Shown here piece after piece: positions 34,168-44,355 of a stretch of DNA of 64,000 nt; the first letter of the stretch is position 1; each line of letters opens with the position of its first letter. The stretch spans positions 124,001-188,000 of the forward strand of contig JAADJZ010000026.1 of assembly GCA_011032825.1 (NCBI GenBank), read 5' to 3'. A model generated the notes under the pieces. It searched no databases. It saw nothing but the letters and a program-made list of their open reading frames with translations, and was not told the DNA's origin. The translations under genes were made by a program, and so were the position numbers. The stretch is from Massariosphaeria phaeospora (Eukaryota; Ascomycota; Dothideomycetes; Pleosporales).

Positions 34168-35334
34168 TCATGTGTCTTCCATTTCTTGATCATCGACATT
34201 TTCTCCATCGTCATCGTCATCGTCTTGCTCTTCATCTGCCCACTCGTCATCGTCATCCCCGCCAGACGGGCCGAGCGTGCTGTCCAGGCCCTTGAAAAGC
34301 TCCTCCGCATGCTCCTTGAGCCGCTCATCCTCGTAGTCGAGCACAGCGTACAGCTTGAGGCAGTTGTCGAGCCAGTCGCGGCTGGCACGCATAAGAGGTG
34401 TGGCGGTGTCGGAATCCTTGTTCGTATTCTGTTTCTCGGCGAGCAGATGCAAACACCATCCACCCAGATACCAGGCTTCCACACTGTTGTCGTTCTCGCC
34501 GATCAGCCTTTCCAACACCTCAATGGCCTCGTCTTCCATGTCAGCTTCCATCAGCAATCGCGCCAAGCTGATTCGAGTCGGGTAGTCGGGCACTTTGGCA
34601 TCGTCAGGGTCCAGCTCTTTCCACAAGCCCATACTCCTGCCCAGTGCTGATTTTGCGTCCTCAAGCTTCTGTTGCGATATCCGTATTGACGCCAATGTCT
34701 GTAGCGGTTCAGGGCTGTTCGGTGCAGCCAGCATTGCTTCGGTGACTGCGGCCTCGCATCGTGCTTCCGCATCCTCTTCCCACGAGAGATCCGTCATGTA
34801 GACTTCGGCAACGCCGCACAGTGCGTTGGCCATCTTCTGCCGCTTCTCTTCCAATAATTCTGTAGTCTCGGCCTTCTTTACAATTTTCCCTTCGAGCTCT
34901 CCAATCTCCCTCTTCAGCACTTCTACGCCTTTCTCGAACCATCGCACGCTCTCTGCTCCACCCTCGTCGTTTAGCTGCGCAAGCCATAGAAACTTTTCTG
35001 CGCCGTCGTTTATACCCTCTTCATCCAGCGCTACCGCTGCGGTGAAAACTTCTCTTGCAGCATCGGGATCGCCCAACTCAACGTTGATCTCGCCGAGTAA
35101 GTTCAGTGCCGGTAGAGCAGCTATAGTTGGCTCTGATGTGGGTTGGAGGAGGACTAAAGCTCGCCGCGCAGCTACTAAAGCTTCCTCTGGCTGCGAAGTT
35201 TGTAGAAGCACTGTGGCCTGAACAACGAGGGATTCGGGTGAGGCCTTTGGCTTTTTGGGGGTGCCATTCGATGCGCCGGCCGTCGCGCTCTTCTTCGACT
35301 TCCGTGAGCGGTCTTGTGGTTTTGTCTTCGCCAT
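34168..35334 (-). CDS. ACL4: Acl4-like assembly chaperone of ribosomal protein uL4
   Basis: An intronless frame encodes 388 aa. A Lys-rich N-terminus (MAKTKPQDRSRKSKKS) could act as a nuclear signal. TPR-like helices cover about residues 30-330, including LVVQATVLLQTSQPEEALVA, ALNLLGEINVELGDPDAARE and AWYLGGWCLHLLAEKQN. The last 40 residues are almost wholly Asp and Glu, typical of chaperones of basic ribosomal proteins. Yeast Acl4 binds the loop of uL4 (Rpl4) co-translationally and carries it to the nucleolus. The assignment rests on domain order, length and the acidic tail. It is divergent from GIR2, with 204 bp between starts. Confidence 0.85.
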   Translation of the reverse strand: MAKTKPQDRSRKSKKSATAGASNGTPKKPKASPESLVVQATVLLQTSQPEEALVAARRALVLLQPTSEPTIAALPALNLLGEINVELGDPDAAREVFTAAVALDEEGINDGAEKFLWLAQLNDEGGAESVRWFEKGVEVLKREIGELEGKIVKKAETTELLEEKRQKMANALCGVAEVYMTDLSWEEDAEARCEAAVTEAMLAAPNSPEPLQTLASIRISQQKLEDAKSALGRSMGLWKELDPDDAKVPDYPTRISLARLLMEADMEDEAIEVLERLIGENDNSVEAWYLGGWCLHLLAEKQNTNKDSDTATPLMRASRDWLDNCLKLYAVLDYEDERLKEHAEELFKGLDSTLGPSGGDDDDEWADEEQDDDDDDGENVDDQEMEDT

Positions 35335-35538
35335 GACCCAGCGATTCCGTAGTGGGCGTAGTAGGGATACCGTGCGTGTGATTCAGACAAAATGACGACG
35401 TTCCAAGCCGATGGAGAGATATTTTTCTCGGAACTAAATACGCACGGGCCATTTGACGTGGGGAAGTCGCGCCCCGCTAAAGGAACCTTTAGCTTCAAGG
35501 CCTGAGTGTCACAACTACTTTCAGACTCGCAATACATC
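35335..35538. promoter_or_regulatory. Bidirectional promoter, ACL4 / GIR2
   Basis: This 204 bp separates two start codons of translation-related genes on opposite strands. The core elements must be shared or abutting. I cannot name a binding site with confidence. Confidence 0.55.
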
Positions 35539-36357
35539 ATGGGCATTGAGGAACAGCAGGAGGAGCGAGAAGTGCTCGAGTCTATATTCCCAGACGAAAT
35601 CACAGGTCCGTACCGCGAGAGGATTCCTTCACAGCCAATCAAGCTGATATTTCTCCCCCGCAGATGTGAACGAAACTGAATTTCGGGTTTCGATAAAACT
35701 GGACATAACCAACGAAGAAGACGATGACACTGAACCGCGTGAGTACTCATATCTTCCTTTTTGAACATATCTTCAGCATCTCGGCTAATGCCAACATGTG
35801 CAGCGACCATCATCCTCAACGTCCAATACCCACCCGACTACCCCGACGAAGCTCCCCGACTCGACCTTACCCAACCGCCGAACGCGCCCAAACACCGCTA
35901 CCTAGACATCCAAGATGACAAAGCGCGCCTCCTCTCCTCCCTCTCCGACGCGATATCCGAGAACCTCGGCATGGCCATGGTCTTCACGCTCGTCACGACG
36001 CTCAAAGACGGCGCCGAACTGCTCATGGCCGAGCGCAGAAGCGCAAAGCAAGCGCTTCTAGACATCGAAGCTCAGAAGGCCGAGGAAGAAGAGAATCGCA
36101 AGTTCCAGGGGCAGGTCGTGACGCGGGAGAGCTTTTTGGCCTGGAGGGAAACGTATAGAGAGGAGCTGAGGGTCGAGGAACAGCGGAGGGTCGAGGAGAA
36201 GGAGGCTGATGATAAGAAGAAGAGGGTCAAAGAAGAGAAGAAATTGTCTGGGAAGGAATTGTGGGTGCAAGGACTGGTTGGCAAGATCGAAGAGGATGAT
36301 GACGGCCATGATGGGCTGGAGGGGATGGAGAAGTTAAAGATTGAGACAGCGTCATGA
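35539..36357 (+). CDS. GIR2: RWD-domain protein Gir2 (RWDD1-like)
   Basis: Three exons, 35539-35605, 35664-35738 and 35804-36357, encode 231 aa; introns are 58 and 65 nt. The RWD domain covers about residues 1-120. It has an EEREVLESIFPDE start, an acidic loop (TNEEDDDTEP) and the core YPPDYPDEAPRLDL, the YPxxxP motif of the family. The second half is a long charged helix ending GKELWVQGLVGKIEEDDD. Gir2 with the GTPase Rbg2 binds Gcn1 on ribosomes and tempers Gcn2 activation. The short first two exons are needed to complete the RWD fold. Confidence 0.9.
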
Positions 36358-36435
36358 CGCTAGCTCCGCATGCACGTCTAATATACCCTTCTTCCTGACC
36401 GACTCATAGTGACTACAGTCAATGTGTGCATAAGT

Positions 36436-37398
36436 TCATTTTGTGATACTTATGGGTCTATGTTTCCGCCCTCTGGTTATCGTCTGTCCCTCCCTGAGCG
36501 CCAGTACGGTCTCCTGATCTACTATTTCCTGCATCCTTGTCGCGACCTTTCTATCTCCAGCCGTCTCCCGCTCATACGTCATGTCGTAAGCACGCACTGC
36601 CCTTCTAACCTCGTAAGCCCATCCAATGTCACTACGTCCTTGATCCTGCCCCACAACTCCCAGTTCCTCAATCAGCTCGTCCCATCGATCCTCGTGCGTC
36701 GCAAATGGCAACCAGTAGTTCGCCAACACGGTGCGGTTATGGAATCTTCTAATTCTACCCTTCAATTTAACTTGTATGATCCGACTGAGGCTCGATGGTT
36801 GTGGTTTCTTGATGCGAAGGAAGGGGATGGAATTTGCGGACGCGAGGATAGGAACGTGTCGGGGCCCGGATACGTTGGCGTAGGGCCGGACGTTCAACAG
36901 CGCTTTTTCTGGCGGGAGACAGGCGAGTTGTTTCGACAAGGCGGAGCGCACACGCGGTGGACGGCGGCTAGGCGGTGACCGCGTCAGACCGCGGGGCAGC
37001 GTGGATATCAGTGATCGAAGCAGCGTGGTGCTTGTTGTGCTGCCATTTGCAGCGGCATCGAATTGGACGACTGCCTACATCTCCGCGTCAGATTGCAATT
37101 GGAGGGAATGGACAGGTTGTCACGGACCTCATAGCCAGCTCGAAAAGAGAGCCCTAGCTGGTACGGACTTTGGATTCTTCTGTTCTTTCGGAACTTGTTG
37201 CGGATGGCGTTGTGCAGGGCGGACCGATCCTCATCTGGCAGGGGCGCGGAGACACATCGTGAAAGAAGCGCTCTGTATAGAGCGATAGCTACATGGGAAA
37301 TGCTTAGCACAGTATTATATGTGGAGTGTCCAGGGTTTTACTAACCAGCCACGCGATGTGGTGTTGATCTCTTGGGGAGGAGAAATCGGGGCATACAT
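36436..37398 (-). CDS. LYR-motif mitochondrial protein (5' end tentative)
   Basis: Exon 3 (37074-36436) and exon 2 (37302-37128) are well supported: a 53-nt intron joins SFRAGYE to AVVQFDAAA in phase. Exon 1 (37398-37346) is tentative, set by an in-frame ATG and a 43-nt intron; with it the total is 288 aa. The Complex1_LYR domain begins HVAIALYRALLSRC, with the LYR tripeptide and the conserved AIRNKFRKNRR downstream. LYR proteins bind mitochondrial acyl carrier protein and assist Fe-S or respiratory-complex assembly. The C-terminal part, with KKPQPSSLSRIIQVKLKGR and EDRWDELIEELG, is a fungal extension; its function is unknown. A 190-aa plus-strand frame over exon 3 is a shadow. Confidence 0.7.
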
Positions 37399-37935
37399 GG
37401 GATGGGGTTTTCTGATGGATGGAATTTCGGACCTCCGACGCGACCTTTCGGAACCTGAAGATTCGCGATCACGTGCTGACTTTACCCCCGGGCCCCGCCC
37501 CGCCCCGCGCCCCGCCGCGAGCAGGTAGCTAGTGGGTACTTAAATAGATTCCTCGATAACTCTGGGCATTTCACGCATTAGCGATAGAAGAATGAGTGCT
37601 CTGTTGTAAAGTTGATATTTCTTGAGACTCGGCATCATGCGAGAACTCGATCCAGACTATATGCCTAGGCAGAAGAACGGTCACACGACCAATATTTGAG
37701 CATTGAGACGATACATAGAGCGGAATATGGGATAGGCACAGCTGCACTGTGCAATTTCTGGCCTTCCATCCTTCTCGCTCGCCCCAAACCCCATCCAGTC
37801 GAGACCAGAACTCCGTACCAATGCACTACATAATCCTCCCGAAATCGTTTAGCTTTCACTCGTTTGTCAGACGCCCGAGATCTATGTCTTGGTTGTATAC
37901 GGCCGTAGGAGGTTGTAAAAAACGTTCGTATATGC
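37399..37935. other. Intergenic between LYR gene and MMS2
   Basis: This 537 bp lies between two minus-strand genes. It includes a GC-rich CCCCGC cluster near 37490-37515 and otherwise shows nothing notable. Confidence 0.45.
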
Positions 37936-38565
37936 CTAATACGTTGAACCCTCCGGAGGCTGCGGTAGTTTCTTGTGTTGGGGAAGGGCCATGTACCTAG
38001 CACGCATTAGTATATGGTAGGTATGTAGCGTAGGCGCTCGTACCGTCGAAGTTCAATCAGTATTGTCTCCATGGTGAATTCGCGCTTCCATTGCACCAGA
38101 CATGGTAGCTTCGAGGGGTCGACCTTGCAACTTCATTAGCCGTATTCTTCATGTAGCGCTGTGGAGATATGCACCTTGCCACTTCTCTGGTCGACACAAG
38201 GCAGATTGACCCTAGATGTGAAGGCGATCTCCGGGGGTACGTCTGGGTAGTCTGGGCCGCAGTGGATCTTCAGGCTGTAGATGCGATTCTCGTGAACGCT
38301 CTGTCGGATAGTCAGACCAGGAGCTAGACTTTGGGACTGGGATAACATACGTGTGGGGGTCCAAGGATGGTGCCATTCCAGTCCGACATAAGCAGGTCGT
38401 CCCCGTTATCAAGTCCATATGAGCAAGCCTCTACGGGAACCAGTCAGTTTCCAGACCCGCGTCCCGCAACGGTAGGTCGAGCTCTGCCATACCAGCACCC
38501 AATCCCTTCTCACCCTTCTCGAGCTCTTCTAGCAAGCGAAAGTTCCGCGGCACCTTTGCACCCAT
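37936..38565 (-). CDS. MMS2: Ubiquitin-conjugating enzyme variant Mms2
   Basis: Five exons, 38565-38493, 38430-38351, 38300-38175, 38123-38044 and 37996-37936, encode 139 aa; introns are 47-62 nt and all phases agree. The protein starts MGAKVPRNFRLLEELEKGEK and continues SYGLDNGDDLLMSDWNGTIL. Next come GPPHSVHENRIYSLKIHCG and the YPDVPPEIAF loop, and it ends HKKLPQPPEGSTY. It is a UBC fold without the active-site cysteine motif, as expected for UEVs. With Ubc13 it makes K63-linked ubiquitin chains in error-free post-replication repair. Length matches the family. No single-frame ORF shows this gene whole; only the middle exon stands out. Confidence 0.93.
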
Positions 38566-38993
38566 CTTGTAACCGGACCCAGGGTGTGTGGCGGGGTGAC
38601 GAAGTGGGCTATTGGACCCCGCTATAGCCAGCGACGATGAAGCGTGGTTTCGTGTTCGCGACGTGGGGGCGTTTAAAACCTGTATAAAAAGCTTTGGAGA
38701 GCACTATCTCGGGGTTTTACGTCCGGGAACGGCTATTGTTTGCCCTTGTTGTTTGCTAGGTACCCAGGTGATTGTGTAATGAAGGGGTGGTGGAAGCCTA
38801 TCTTGGCAAGCCTAACCTCGGAAGGGACGATCGGCGTCGTAGAAATGTTCCTCCGCACCGCCGAGCTACAGTTCCACCTGCCAGATTGCCTCTCGACAGC
38901 AGACATGGCTACACACGCGTTTTGGGAAATTATCCTGACAGCTTCCCTCCACGCCACGAATAGCCTCCAGATGTTCCCGCCGTCGCCACAACG
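38566..38993. promoter_or_regulatory. Divergent intergenic, MMS2 / MON2, with upstream ORF
   Basis: This 428 bp lies between two start codons on opposite strands. The half next to MON2 contains an upstream ORF, listed separately. That leaves about 213 bp for both core promoters if the uORF is transcribed. Confidence 0.5.
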
Positions 38994-38997
38994 ATGA
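38779..38997 (+). other. Upstream ORF overlapping the MON2 start codon
   Basis: ATG at 38779 opens a 72-codon frame that ends in TGA at 38995-38997, overlapping the MON2 ATG (38994-38996) as ATGA. The encoded peptide resembles no family. If the transcript starts upstream of 38779, MON2 would depend on leaky scanning or termination-reinitiation. Whether it is in the mRNA is unknown. Confidence 0.45.
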
Positions 38998-41900
38998 CCG
39001 CACAGATCCTGGCGGCTGAGCTAGGGAATCTCATTCAAGATTCAAAGCGCAAGAACACCGAATTGAGAAATGCCGCAGAGAAATCTTTGCAGGACTTGAA
39101 AGCTTTACCAACAACCTCAGAAGCTCAACTTACTACAGGTTGGTCGGTATACATCGTGATAGAAGGCGTGCTAATACGAAAAGATCTCTCCCGACGGCCG
39201 CACTTTATATCGCCCTTTCTTATTGCTTGCGGTACTCACAATGCCAAGTTTGCATCTACCGCAGTCTCTTGTCTGCAGAGACTCAGCGTTGCCCGAGCTT
39301 TACCACGAGAACGGCTTCCCGAGGTCCTGGAAGCACTGAAAGAGTCCGTTTCTTTGAGTATGTGTACTAGCTTACCGTTCGGTCATAATCCTAAACTCGC
39401 CAGGTCACGATGTCCAATTAAGAATACTACAAGCACTACCCTCGCTACTCCAGAACTACACCGCTGAGATACGCGGTGATCTCTTGTCTACCACCCTCCA
39501 TATCTGCTCTACCCTCCAGAATGCGAAGAACTTTGCAGTGAGCAATACCGCAGCTGCAACCTTACAGCAACTTGTAATATCTGTGTTTGATAGAGTTGCA
39601 TCAGAAGATGGCATGTGTTCCTTGCGCATCAAATGTTTCTAAGCTAACAGTCATATGAAGACAAAGCTTTGGAGATACCGTCAGTTACGGAGGTCCCAAG
39701 TGACGACGGGCCTATTGCAATCAGAGCGGCCGCGCACGATGCCTATAAGGTAAGGTCGATACCAATGTGACGTTCATCTCTTTGGTGAGCAATGGCTGCC
39801 TGGGCTTCGCCCTGCTGACACATAACTACGCTCTATAACATGTACTAAGCCTCGTCAGGTATTCAACGATTTGAATCTTCTTGTTACAGGGGAAAAGCCT
39901 ACTTTCATCCGCTTCTCGACGATACCCTCGACCTCCACTCTTGAACTAATAGAAGCTGTTCTGTCCAATCATGGCAACATCATGTCGACACATGCAGAAC
40001 AGATCCATATCCTTCGCTCATTGCTCATGCCGACAATCATTAGGTCTCTGTCAGATCGACTATCTTTTCCTATTACCTTGCGAATCATCCGAATCCTAAA
40101 TTTACTCATCCGGAATCACCTAAGGATTATGCCTTCCGAATGCGAGATCGCACTTGGCCTGCTTAATCATATGCTCGATCCCGAAGCATCCCCACTATGG
40201 AAAAGGGCTTTATGCCTCGAAGTTTTTCGGGGAATATACTCGGATTCCCGTTTGTTATTGGAAATCTACAGCCAGTTTGATAAACAAGAAGGCAAGAAGC
40301 GCATCTTCGGGGACAACCTAGCATCTTTTGTACGCTTGGCAACAGAGAAGCCGGCTGTCATTGGTCTTGGTCAATATTCTTCTGTGCCGGCAAGTCGATT
40401 CGATAGCAAAGACACCTCCGAGCAAGCGGTAGCCGAGGCAGGCGCTCTTGCGGGAGTTATTGGTGGACATGTGGCGGAAACTAACAGCGCTGGTCCTCCT
40501 GTTGGGATTGGCACACACTGGAGCTCACTAAAAACGCCTTGTATAGAGCATCTTGACAAGTCTGAGCCACCAGCTTTGCCCGAAACCTACATCTACAGCC
40601 TCGTCCTCACATGCATTACGAACGTTTCAGAGAGTCTAGCTAAGTTCATACTTCCTATGACTGTGCATCATGAGAGTAAGACTAGGAAGAAGAGTAGAGT
40701 AGAGGACGCAACGAAGAGTGAAGCAGAGCCTGATTCTCCTAGGAAAGACTCGCGACCATTTACTAGGACACAGTCATTTCGAAAGAAAACCATCCCTGTG
40801 AACCCACTGACTTTAGAGGAGCATTCTGCATTTGACTACATAAAAACGACGTCAATGTTAGTTACCGAATGCTGGCCAGCCGTTCTGGCGACATCCTCGA
40901 CGTTTTTGAACGCCGCTCTGGACTCCGATTACTATCGTGCATTGGTTCGAGCGATACAGAAATTCACCCAAGTTGCCGGATTGCTCAGACTTTCGACACC
41001 TCGCGATGCTTTCCTCACCAGTCTTGCAAAGGCAGCAGTTCCCCCGAGCCTCTTGCTTGCGAATGTATCTTCGCCGCGGATCGGTTCATCGGAAAACACG
41101 GGAGTCTTCTCGAACGCTAAAGGTCTACTCGGCGTTGATAGCCTTGTCAGCCAAGCGTCATCGATGTCCGAAAAGAATCGCCGACCCTCCCATGAGACCG
41201 GGGTGGCTCTGGGACCAAGAAATTTGCTATGCCTTCGGGCACTACTCAATCTTGCTATTGCTTTGGGTCCTACTCTCCAATCCGCGTGGACCATTATTTT
41301 TGAGACGCTACAGGTAGCAGATCTAGTCATGGCCATGGCCAGCCATCAAACAAGCCAACGGGCCACAGGAGGCTCAGGATTCCGACCGGAGCTAGAGTCC
41401 TCTTCGGAGAAAATGGAGGCGGAAACTTCGGCAGTGCAATCTGCAGCTCGAAGATTGTTTGAGAGTACTGTAGACTTTCCAAACGACTCATTCGTTGAAG
41501 TTCTCACGGCACTTTGTGCGCTTCTCAATAACGATGCGGCCCCAGAGAGCGGTCAGCGAACTCCAACTACCTCTCGTTCGCAGATCCTACATCAAAGGCG
41601 TATGGGAAGTGTCTCCGGCATATCTCTTAGCACTGAATCAACTTCTCGTGATTCGGCTTTCGTTCTTAATAAGATTGGAGAGCTCGCTGGTCTGAACGAA
41701 GGAAGACTGGCACAATATGACCCCATAGAGAGTGGCTGGGATGTCTTGATCGCGGAATTGGTCCGTTTCTCGGCGAATGATCACAAAGCTACCTCAACAC
41801 GATTACTTGCCGCAGACATACTGTCTCGATCAGCTAGAGAAATAGCTGAACTTTCCACCGCTTCAGGTGAACGGAACGAAATCCAGACCAGAATACTATC

Positions 41901-44355
41901 TGCGCTGCAAACCCAGATTGCCGCCCTATATCACGATAAGGGCGACAGTGAAGAACGTTTCAGCGACACCAATATTAAAATTCATCAAGTAGCCCTGGAA
42001 GCACTCAAAGATGTCATTGAGAAATGCGGAGACTCGCTGGTTGCTGGCTGGGATTCAGTATTTGATAGTCTCTTGAGTGTTTTTGTCCCAATAGACCCCG
42101 CATTAGAAACTGACAGAGAGGGGGATAGCGTACACAAGGGCCACGTCTACCTCAAGTCTATAAAGGTCATTTCAAGACTACTTGCTCGTTCAGCTTTCGG
42201 AACTCTCCAGCTTGTTTGCTCTGACTTTCTCTCCGCGGTCCCTGAAACCTCTTTGTCCACGCTCCTGGAGCTGTTGTCTCGGTTCTGTCGACAACAAGAG
42301 GATCTGAATATGTCCCTGACCGTGAGTAGCAAACATCTCGTGTTTTCTTCACCAACTAATTGCGCGTAGGCAATCACGTTCTTCTGGAATGTGTCCGATT
42401 ATTTACAAGCCCGGAGCGATCTCTCACAGCTGCCAAGCCTACTCAGTAGTGGTGTAAGACAAGACGAAATTCGACATACTGTCCAAGCGCATTCACGGAA
42501 AGGTACCACACCTGCACTATGGCTCCAAGTCTTGTTGGATCTGTCGGCCCTCACTACAGATCGGCGCGCTGAACTCCGCAATTCCGCTGTCCAGACTATC
42601 CAGCGAATCTTCGAGAATTATGTCGAGCAGTTGTCTTCGGATGCTTGGATGCTTTGCCTACGGACAGTGCTATTTGGGCTAGTGGAATCCAATCTTGCCA
42701 TCCAGGAGTCGTTAAAAGACACTCCACAAACCACCCAAGATGAAAACGATGCATGGAATGAAACTACAAAAGCTGTGTTGGACTCCGTCAGCATCCTCAT
42801 CTCCATGTATATCGGCAAGGTAGAGGGTGCAGTTGGTCTTGGGCAAGCGTGGTCTGATTTGCTCGAGTATTTTCAGAAGTATTTCAACTGCGGCTCACAT
42901 GCTCTGGGGAGATCAGTGTTCACTACAATATCTGGTGTCCTATCCAGAGTGGAAGATCCACGGTTCATAGGATCTGCGCCTTTGCTAAAGACCGCGGCAG
43001 TCTGGAAGGACTATTTCAACCATCGCGACGACTGGGAAGGAAGGCGGGAGGGCAATCAAGAAGCGTTCATTGCGTATGCTCAAGCTTTCAAGTCAATCTA
43101 CCGGCTCTCTCAGGACTCTCTAGGTTCCCGTCTTCCTGCAATGCTCGCCAATCTCGAGGCTTGCATAGTGGACTCGGATGAGATAGCTTACTCGTCGGAT
43201 GTCGACCACATGACCCCTCTACAGACCCAAGTCATGGAGTGTCTCTCCGTTGTTAAATCCGAAACCTCGGATCTGCCTCCGTTTCTGGTACAGATGCTCA
43301 GTCGGTTGAGTATTCTGCCATACACCTCAACCGCTGAAAGTCCGGAAAGGCGCGGTCCTACGTTTGTCGCACTATCGAAAGCATCTATGGTCCTTCTCGA
43401 ATCAGTGACAATAAAGCATATCAAAGACGAGGATATATATACCAGCGGCGCTTTCGTATCCGCTCTGAAAAGCTTAGCGATCCCAATACACGAGAAATAC
43501 GTCTGGCAGCGGGAAGGTAAGCTGCCAACGATTTGGCAGAAAGCTACTACAACATCTCTCGCTATTCTAGAGCCCGGATTGACACGGATAAAAGGGCAAG
43601 GGGGGAAGATTGAAGCCGCTATCTGGACCCAGGTCATTCACATTGCCAGTGGCATTATAAGGGCACAGGTCTCGTCGAACATTTCGATAGCACAAGTTGA
43701 GAAAGACGAAACGTTCGACATGGAGAGTTTTGCAAAGCTGCGCAACATGACCACGTTAGATCTGGGTTCGCCAGTCGTTCCAGACATTCTTCGACGAACA
43801 TACACCCGCGCTCTCTTTGAGACATCGCTCATACACCAGCCAGCACCGGGCGATATACCCAATCTATCCGCCGCCCCGCTCGAAGATCTGTACAAAGTCC
43901 GACTTGGACATACCAATAATGCACAGCCAACCCCAAGGACCGAAATGGCATATGCATGTCTAGCCGAGCTGTTGTCCTTGGTCTCGATCCACGACGGCTC
44001 CACGGAACGTATCAAGCTCGCCCAGGCAGCTGCACCCTATCTCATTCTACGCACTGCGCTTCCAGTGCGGACGTACATCGCCGACCATCCGCTCAGGGGT
44101 CGCATGCCGGTGCCCGAGACCCAGCGGCGCGAATTGCTGTTCGTGCTCACCGAGTTACGCAAGCTAGAGAGCGAGCCGCACGCCATCCCGGATGCCCCTG
44201 GGGTCACTTCGCTTCACAAGAAGCATCTGCATCGGCTGTACCCCCTGCTGGTGCAGGCTACTAAGGTGGCGAGGAACGATGCTGAGGTCTTTGAGTGCCT
44301 GCTGAAGCTGACGGACATGGTGGGGAACGAGTTCGGACTGCTGGATGACGAGTAA
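38994..44355 (+). CDS. MON2: Mon2, Golgi/endosome trafficking scaffold (large Arf-GEF relative)
   Basis: Six exons, 38994-39138, 39184-39357, 39404-39610, 39661-39749, 39859-42321 and 42370-44355, encode 1687 aa, similar in length to yeast Mon2. The N-terminal DCB region starts AAELGNLIQDSKRKNTELRN, followed by the HUS-type region (RVFNDL-type motif here KVFNDLNLLVTGEKPTFIR) and a long HEAT-repeat C-terminus. There is no Sec7 catalytic domain, which distinguishes Mon2 from Sec7 and Gea. Mon2 with Dop1 and the flippase Neo1 acts in retrograde endosome-to-Golgi traffic. Introns are 45-109 nt. The third intron is modelled with a GC donor (39611), because that gives EDDKALEIPS in phase; a GT at 39615 region is a weaker alternative. 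Confidence 0.9.

Noticed and set aside
36409..36978. 189-codon plus-strand ORF
   Set aside because: Antisense shadow of the LYR-motif gene's last exon, which carries the conserved signal.
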